Positions 59,346 to 64,000 of a stretch of 64,000 bases of DNA are shown one piece after another. Made by a program: the position numbers and the translations under genes. Origin of the DNA: DATBGE01 sp036558125 (GTDB lineage: Bacteria; Gemmatimonadota; Gemmatimonadetes; Gemmatimonadales; GWC2-71-9); contig DATBGE010000146.1 in NCBI GenBank assembly GCA_036558125.1, positions 53,663 to 117,662 of the forward strand. Reading direction: 5' to 3'. Each line of letters starts with the position of its first letter. The stretch's first letter is position 1. The notes beneath the pieces were generated by a model. It had not been told where the DNA came from. It worked only from the letters and a program-made list of their open reading frames with translations, and made no database searches.

Positions 59346-59621
59346 ATGAAAATCAAGCGCGGGACCATCATCACACTCCTCGCAGTGGCTCTTTTCGGAG
59401 CCCTGCTTCTGTTCAATACGCTTTCGGCGCAGAAGGCCGAGTGCAATGTGTGCGTCGAGTTCAACGGCAAACACAACTGCGCTGCGGCTTCTCACGAGAA
59501 CCGGGAAGAGGCCGCCCGATCCGCCCAGACCACCGCTTGCGGTATCCTGGCCAGCGGCATGAATGAGTCCATCGCGTGCGGGAGGACCAAGCCAGTCTCG
59601 GTCCAGTGCCGCACGAAATGA
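59346..59621 (+). CDS. Small exported cysteine-rich protein
   Basis: 91 residues. An N-terminal signal or anchor (KRGTIITLLAVALFGALLLFNTLSAQ) precedes a mature region of about 62 residues with six cysteines: ECNVCVEFNGKHNC, TTACGILASGMNESIACG and VSVQC. The ASHENREEAARSAQTTACG stretch looks constrained. The paired cysteines suggest disulfides, which would need the DsbA-VKOR system. The stop overlaps the carrier gene start (ATGA). Confidence 0.72.
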   Translation: MKIKRGTIITLLAVALFGALLLFNTLSAQKAECNVCVEFNGKHNCAAASHENREEAARSAQTTACGILASGMNESIACGRTKPVSVQCRTK

Positions 59622-60964
59622 AGGGACTCCACGCCCGCTTTCCGCATCCCCTGACGCTTCTCGTCGGCTGTCTCCTGGTCGCGGCAGCCCTCACCTACAT
59701 TCTTCCCCCCGGCCAGTACCAGCGGCGTGAAGACCCAGTCACCCACCGCGAGGTCGTCGTACCCGGCACCTTCGCCCCGGTAGACCGCTCTCCCGTCAAT
59801 CTGTTCCAGGCCGCAGTGGCCATCCCGCGTGGAATGGCCGACGCGGCCTCGGTGGTCTTCCTCGTCTTTCTCATAGGTGGTGCCTTCACGGTTGTCGACC
59901 GGACCGGGGCACTCCGCACGGCCATTGGTGCCCTGGTCCGGAAACTCGACCGGCGGGAAACCCTGGTCATCCCGGTTTGCTGCGTCGCGTTTGCGCTGGG
60001 TGGAGCGCTCGAGAACATGCAGGAAGAGATCATCGCTTTCGTTCCTCTCCTCCTGCTGCTGACCCGGCGACTCGGCTTCGATGCGCTCACCGCGGTCGCC
60101 ATGAGCCTGGGAGCGGCGGCCGTCGCGGCATCGTTCAGCCCCATCAACCCTTTCCAGGCGCAAATCGCCCAGAAACTGGCCCAGCTGCCCCTCGGCTCGG
60201 GATGGGAGTTCCGTACCATCATGATGTTGCTGGCGCTCGGTTTCTGGACCTGGGGCGTGACCCGGCACGCTCGCCGCACCCGCAAGCCGCCCGAGGCCGT
60301 CGAGCTGGAATCCGCAGCTTCTCTCGGCTGGCGCACGCCGCTGATTCTGCTCTCGGTCCTGGGAGCGTTCTCGGTGTTCCTCTACGGAATTCTGAGACTT
60401 GGGTGGGATTTCGATCAGTTGTCCGCGGTCTTCTTCATCATGGGAGTCCTGACGGGGCTGCTGGGCAAGCTGGGTATTCGCGGGACGGTGGATGCGTTCG
60501 TGGAAGGGTTCAGGTCCATGACGCTGGCGGCTCTTCTGATCGGATTTGCCCGCGCCATTTCGGTTGTGCTCGAACAAGGGAGGATTCTCGACACGATCGT
60601 TCACGGGCTGTCGGCTCCGCTGGCAAATCTCCCACCGGCCGTCTCCGCGATTGGCATCATGGCGGTGGAAGCCGGGATTCACGTACCGGTTCCGAGTGTG
60701 AGCGGTGAGGCCGTGCTTACCCTTCCCGTTCTGGTTCCTCTCTCTGATCTGATCGGCTTGTCCCGACAGGTGACCGTCCTCGCCTACCAGTATGGTGCGG
60801 GGCTGTGCGAGCTCGTCACTCCGACTAACGGCGCCCTCATGGCCATGCTCGCAGCCGCCGGGGTCGGCTATGACGACTGGCTCAAGGCCTTCACCAAGCT
60901 GGTCGGCGGGCTGGCTCTGATCGGCCTCGCCGCGATCGTCCTCGCCATCGCCATTTCGCTGTAG
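59618..60964 (+). CDS. YfcC/DcuC-family membrane carrier
   Basis: 448 residues from ATG 59618, about 12 membrane helices. HPLTLLVGCLLVAAALTYILPPGQYQR is the characteristic N-terminus of YfcC-type carriers (C4-dicarboxylate/basic amino acid superfamily), and GGALENMQEEIIAFVPLLLLLTRRLGFDALTAVAMSLGAAAVAASFSPINPF and QYGAGLCELVTPTNGALMAMLAAAGVGYDDWLKAF are further landmarks. The substrate is undetermined. An ATG at 59576 overlaps the Cys-rich gene and is rejected. Confidence 0.85.
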   Translation: MKGLHARFPHPLTLLVGCLLVAAALTYILPPGQYQRREDPVTHREVVVPGTFAPVDRSPVNLFQAAVAIPRGMADAASVVFLVFLIGGAFTVVDRTGALRTAIGALVRKLDRRETLVIPVCCVAFALGGALENMQEEIIAFVPLLLLLTRRLGFDALTAVAMSLGAAAVAASFSPINPFQAQIAQKLAQLPLGSGWEFRTIMMLLALGFWTWGVTRHARRTRKPPEAVELESAASLGWRTPLILLSVLGAFSVFLYGILRLGWDFDQLSAVFFIMGVLTGLLGKLGIRGTVDAFVEGFRSMTLAALLIGFARAISVVLEQGRILDTIVHGLSAPLANLPPAVSAIGIMAVEAGIHVPVPSVSGEAVLTLPVLVPLSDLIGLSRQVTVLAYQYGAGLCELVTPTNGALMAMLAAAGVGYDDWLKAFTKLVGGLALIGLAAIVLAIAISL

Positions 60965-61341
60965 CGGGCCGCCGTCTTCTTACCGGTCAAGCCATCGGGC
61001 CGTCTGAACGGCAGCCCCAGCGCCAGAAGAATTGTCCGCCGCAGGGTGCACCCGCAGCTTGAATATCGCGACGAGCCAGGAATCCGACATCGAAGAAAGG
61101 GAAGGGGCAAGGTGGCGGCAACGAAGTGACTCGGACCCGCTCACGCCAGAGGACGAGCGCTATGGTCACCCTGCAACCACAGGGCCTGAGTCAGTCTGGC
61201 CCGCTGCTAACCGACTATCCTGCTATAATTTACCGACGTCTGGCGCTGTAACGATTCCGGCGCATGTGGCACTAACGTTGCGTCTTGCGCGTCTACAGGA
61301 GGTAGAAGGCTGCCGTAGTGACGCGGAAAAAGGGTGCTGCG
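60965..61341. promoter_or_regulatory. Intergenic region with extended -10 promoter before the GNAT gene
   Basis: 377 bp. TGCTATAAT at 61221-61229 is a perfect extended -10 (TG-N-TATAAT). The -35 region is poor, as is common for such promoters. The transcript would have a leader of about 105 nt before ATG 61342. The AGGAGG at 61297-61302 is not followed by a usable start within 12 nt except GTG 61318 (15 nt). No gene is seen in the first 250 bp. Confidence 0.5.
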
Positions 61342-61764
61342 ATGAGCGAATTGACGATACGAGAAATGGAAAACGGCGAAGAGTTCGCCGAATGGTTCTC
61401 CGACCTCACGTTGCGCGAGGAGCAGGAGACGGGTGACAGTGTTCACCTGGAGGAGCGGTTCCTCGTCCTGAGCAATGAAATCGGGGACTGGATCGGGGGA
61501 CTCCGCTATTCCATGCGAGGCGGGGTGGCTCATATCCTGGATATCGCGGTAACGCCGGAAGAGCGGCACCTTGGTCACGGCCACCTCCTGGTTAGCGCCT
61601 TCGAGACCCGCGCTCGCGAGTCGGGGGCTCACCTGGCGGAATTCTGGACCGACGACCTCCGTGACGAGGGCGAGTTCATCCTGACCGGTTGGCACCGCGT
61701 GATGAAGCGCGACGAGTACTTTGGCGGTAAGCCTTGGTATCTCATGGAGAAACGGCTGAGCTAG
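61342..61764 (+). CDS. GNAT-family N-acetyltransferase
   Basis: 140 residues from ATG 61342 (MSELTIREMENGEEFAEWFSDL). GNAT motif A: AHILDIAVTPEERHLGHGHLLVSAFETRARESGAHLAEFWT, with the RxxGxG acetyl-CoA loop as RHLGHG. The C-terminal GWHRVMKRDEYFGGKPWYLMEK is the usual last strand. The substrate is unknown. GTG 61318 would add eight residues (MTRKKGAA). Confidence 0.85.
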   Translation: MSELTIREMENGEEFAEWFSDLTLREEQETGDSVHLEERFLVLSNEIGDWIGGLRYSMRGGVAHILDIAVTPEERHLGHGHLLVSAFETRARESGAHLAEFWTDDLRDEGEFILTGWHRVMKRDEYFGGKPWYLMEKRLS

Positions 61765-61913
61765 TGGCTTGATCCGGAACGCGGCGCCGCCCGGGCGCCA
61801 GAATTCGACCTTCCCCCCAGCCGACAACTACTCCACATTACAAGCGTTGACCGCGCAGCCGTGGCCCTCCACGGAGAGTAGCAGTTGTATCGCATCGAAC
61901 CAGGATTGGACTT

Positions 61914-62888
61914 GTGACCATCACGGCCACCGCCAAGGCTTTCTTCACCAAGGTCGAGGTACTTCGCGACCTCGAGGCCAAAATCTACGAGCTGATGGAT
62001 GCCCATGTGCGCAAACGGAACCTCTGGTTCCCAAGCGAGCTCCTGGAGCCACCGCCAGGTGAATCGGCGGACGATCATGTAGCCATGCTCCGTCGGCGGG
62101 CGACCGGCATTCCTGACTCGGCCCGCGCCGCTCTTGCCCTCAATACCCTGACCGAAGAGGGGCTGCCTCACTTTCACCGGCTGCTCGCGGTACACCTCGG
62201 CGAGGATAGCCACTGGCGCCGCTGGAACAACATGTGGACCGCGGAAGAGGACCGGCACGGCGCGGTACTGCACGACTACATGCGAGACACCCGGATTCTC
62301 AACCAGCGGCGTCTCGAAGAAATGCAGTACTCATATCTGGAGAGCGGCTTTCACCCCGACTGGGACATGGACCCTTATCGGGTCTTCGTCTACACCACCT
62401 TGCAGGAACGGGCTACTCAGGTGTCGCATAGCGGGACCGGACGCGCCGTCGCGGACTACGAGCCGCTGCTCAACGAAGTACTCTCGAATGTCGCGCTCGA
62501 CGAAGCCCGCCACTTCGCGTTCTACCGGACCGTTTTCGAGGAGATCCTGAAACGGGACCCGGACCAGGCGTTGCACTCGGCCTCATTCATCATGCCGAGT
62601 ATCGAGATGCCCGGCCATACGATGCCGGGCTTCCGGGAAATCGCGGATGTGATCCGGCGGGCCGGGATTTACGGTCCTCGCGATTACCTGCGGATCGTGC
62701 AGGAGCAGATCCAGTATTGGAGGATCGAAACGCTGACCGGCTTGGGGGAGATGGGACGGATCGCCCAGGAAAAGATCGCGGGAATTCCCGACCGGCTCCG
62801 CCGCATTGCCGAGCACATCGAATCCCGTACCAAGTCCAAGACGTTCGCCTTCGACGTCGTGTTTAATCGTGAATTCGCGATGGAATAG
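61914..62888 (+). CDS. Acyl-ACP desaturase-like diiron protein
   Basis: 324 residues from GTG 61914. The diiron ligands form the plant/mycobacterial acyl-ACP desaturase pattern: TEEGLPHF, TAEEDRHGAVLHDY (EExRH), TLQERATQVSH and NVALDEARHFAFY (DExRH). These soluble enzymes insert a double bond into acyl-ACP using O2 and ferredoxin. It overlaps the following lipoprotein gene by 20 bp. Confidence 0.92.
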   Translation: MTITATAKAFFTKVEVLRDLEAKIYELMDAHVRKRNLWFPSELLEPPPGESADDHVAMLRRRATGIPDSARAALALNTLTEEGLPHFHRLLAVHLGEDSHWRRWNNMWTAEEDRHGAVLHDYMRDTRILNQRRLEEMQYSYLESGFHPDWDMDPYRVFVYTTLQERATQVSHSGTGRAVADYEPLLNEVLSNVALDEARHFAFYRTVFEEILKRDPDQALHSASFIMPSIEMPGHTMPGFREIADVIRRAGIYGPRDYLRIVQEQIQYWRIETLTGLGEMGRIAQEKIAGIPDRLRRIAEHIESRTKSKTFAFDVVFNREFAME

Positions 62889-63339
62889 CTCGGGGGTCCG
62901 CCGGCTCGGCTGGTCCATCGTAGCCGGCCTCATCGTCGCCTGCGGAGCCAAGAAGGCACCCGGCAAAGGCCCTGGTGGAAAACCCCCGGCGGATCCCGCT
63001 CAGGCGGATGCTGAAGAGCTGGGCCGGGCGCTCTTCGACGCGGTCGACCGCGTCATGTCCTATCGCAGTGCCCACCAGAACAAGCTTCCTGCTTCTCTTC
63101 GGAGCGCGGGCATCGACAGCCTGGGGCCGGCGATTGTCCTCCGCTACACCAAGTCCGGTTCGTCTCCACTGGTGACCGCCGTCTTCCGACGGACTGCGGA
63201 TCGGCAGGTAGTCAATTGTGCCGGGACTAACGACGTGCTCGAGGATGCCAGCCTGCACGAAGGGGCGTATACCATAACCTGCACTATGGCAGGCGGAGGA
63301 ACCCGCGGCTTTACGGTGGGTCGCCCCCCTTCGGAATAG
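62869..63339 (+). CDS. Predicted lipoprotein
   Basis: 156 residues from GTG 62869 inside the desaturase end. VRRLGWSIVAGLIVAC gives a lipobox (LIVAC), then a Gly/Pro/Lys linker and a domain (ELGRALFDAVDRVMSYRSAHQNKLPASLRSAGIDSLGPAIVLRYT) resembling the variable region of pilin-like or DUF proteins with a KLP-x-SL segment. The frame runs further upstream in the desaturase gene but lacks sense there. Confidence 0.6.
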   Translation: MNSRWNSSGVRRLGWSIVAGLIVACGAKKAPGKGPGGKPPADPAQADAEELGRALFDAVDRVMSYRSAHQNKLPASLRSAGIDSLGPAIVLRYTKSGSSPLVTAVFRRTADRQVVNCAGTNDVLEDASLHEGAYTITCTMAGGGTRGFTVGRPPSE

Positions 63340-63358
63340 CCTTCCATCGCACTCTCCG

Positions 63359-63928
63359 ATGATCGAAGTCATCCAGATCGCCCGGCTCCTCGTCGCCTTC
63401 GTGTGTCTCGGCGGGGCGGTGATTGCCCTCACCCACTGGGCGGTGAAGACCAAGAAGCTGAGTCCGTTCGGCGGCTTCGCCCGAGGTATTCGCAAGATCA
63501 GCGATCCAATCATCAATCCGCTGGAGCGCCGGATCGTCCGATCCGGAGGCAACCCGGTGAATGCGCCGTGGTGGCTGTTCTGGATTGTCGTGATCGGCGG
63601 ATTGATTTTCCTGAGCCTGTTGCAGTGGTCGCTGGGGACGCTGGTCTCGCTGGGATACGCGGCGCAGGCCGGACCGCGGGGAGTTCTGCGCTTCGTGGTG
63701 GATGGGCTCTTCGGGCTGTTGATCGCCTGCGTGCTCATCCGGGTCATTGCTTCCTGGCTTGGCATTTCGACCTACTCGCGGTGGATGCGGCCGATCGTTT
63801 TTCTTACCGACTGGCTCCTCGAACCGCTGCGTCGCCTGATTCCCCCGCTTGGAATGTTCGATATCAGCCCCCTGGTCGCCTGGCTCCTCCTGATTCTGGC
63901 ACGCTCATTCGTGATGGGGCTTCTGTAG
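63359..63928 (+). CDS. YggT-family membrane protein
   Basis: 189 residues, two YggT-like halves. The C-terminal half (VLIRVIASWLGISTYSRWMRPIVFLTDWLLEPLRRLIPPLGMFDISPLVAWLLLILARSF) is the canonical YggT sequence. It is implicated in cell division or osmotic balance in other bacteria. It lies 3 bp before a DUF167 gene, the usual yggT-yggU pairing. Confidence 0.88.
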   Translation: MIEVIQIARLLVAFVCLGGAVIALTHWAVKTKKLSPFGGFARGIRKISDPIINPLERRIVRSGGNPVNAPWWLFWIVVIGGLIFLSLLQWSLGTLVSLGYAAQAGPRGVLRFVVDGLFGLLIACVLIRVIASWLGISTYSRWMRPIVFLTDWLLEPLRRLIPPLGMFDISPLVAWLLLILARSFVMGLL

Positions 63929-63931
63929 AGG

Positions 63932-64000
63932 ATGCCGCCGGTTGACCCGATGCCCGGTGGAGTCAGGCTCACGATTCACGCTCAGCCCCGCGCGGCTCTC
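63932..64000 (+). CDS. DUF167 (YggU) family protein, 3' truncated by window edge
   Basis: 23 codons are visible from ATG 63932 (an in-frame ATG lies at 63950): MPPVDPMPGGVRLTIHAQPRAAL. The VRLTIHAQPRA strand is the N-terminus of DUF167 proteins, and the gene follows yggT as in many genomes. The rest lies outside the window. Confidence 0.7.
   Translation, partial: MPPVDPMPGGVRLTIHAQPRAAL

Noticed and set aside
57966..59495. A 509-residue minus-strand frame
   Set aside because: Only its last 185 codons look like protein. The rest is antisense to the Yip1 gene and low-complexity.

Overview
The window is high-GC bacterial chromosomal DNA, densely coded on both strands, with no rRNA, tRNA, transposase, integrase, phage gene or CRISPR array that I could recognise. 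Diderm markers (TolC, MFP/MFS efflux, PAP2, YceI), a complete PQQ cluster, Ccm-type cytochrome c maturation genes, DsbA-VKOR disulfide formation, sigma-54 regulation and a chemotaxis operon carrying a HEAT-repeat gene suggest a free-living, respiring, motile diderm. The gene mix resembles soil Gemmatimonadota or a related phylum. That assignment is inference, since there is no marker rRNA here.

Layout. 1-2943: right edge of a possible polyketide or aromatic biosynthesis cluster (flavin reductase, methyltransferase, SRPBCC cyclase, ketosynthase), then an aquaporin. 3782-6665 (minus): ccmABC plus an unlisted small ccmD, a receiver protein and a STAS protein. 7091-9612: acetyl-CoA synthetase and a DUF411 protein. 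9683-13003 (minus): Kup, VKOR, DsbA and a hypothetical gene. 13120-20005: small hypothetical genes, OsmC, a CDP-alcohol phosphatidyltransferase, a cyclic-nucleotide-binding protein, a degenerate SAM-decarboxylase-like protein, a fused M16 peptidase and a TPR protein. 20156-24828: tetR-tolC-emrA-emrB efflux operon. 24974-26413: PLP decarboxylase. 26474-32780: an NtrB/NtrC pair followed by pqqABCDE. 32777-39431: secreted proteins, an amidohydrolase, a NarL-type two-component system, YceI and CysK. 39459-44341 (minus): P5C dehydrogenase and the mod operon with its regulator. 44787-49177: saccharopine-reductase-like protein, PAP2, lipoprotein, CutA and MgtE. 49235-57641 (minus): eight-gene chemotaxis operon. 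57966-64000: JAB-like lipoprotein, Yip1, Cys-rich peptide, YfcC-type carrier, GNAT, acyl-ACP desaturase, lipoprotein, YggT and the start of a DUF167 gene.

Two signals stand out. First, pqqA has a sigma-54 type -24/-12 element. Two near-identical 16-bp dyads lie about 120-140 bp upstream of the predicted start, directly after an NtrC-type activator gene, and a terminator-like hairpin separates pqqA from pqqBCDE. Together these suggest a dedicated activator-controlled PQQ operon with a built-in precursor/enzyme ratio. Second, at least seven gene boundaries carry degenerate tandem repeats with a 7-bp period. The motif differs at each locus and several fold back as inverted arms. Some run into coding ends (CutA, CcmD, PruA, PqqD). 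They resemble in period, but not in sequence, the heptanucleotide STRR repeats known from cyanobacteria.
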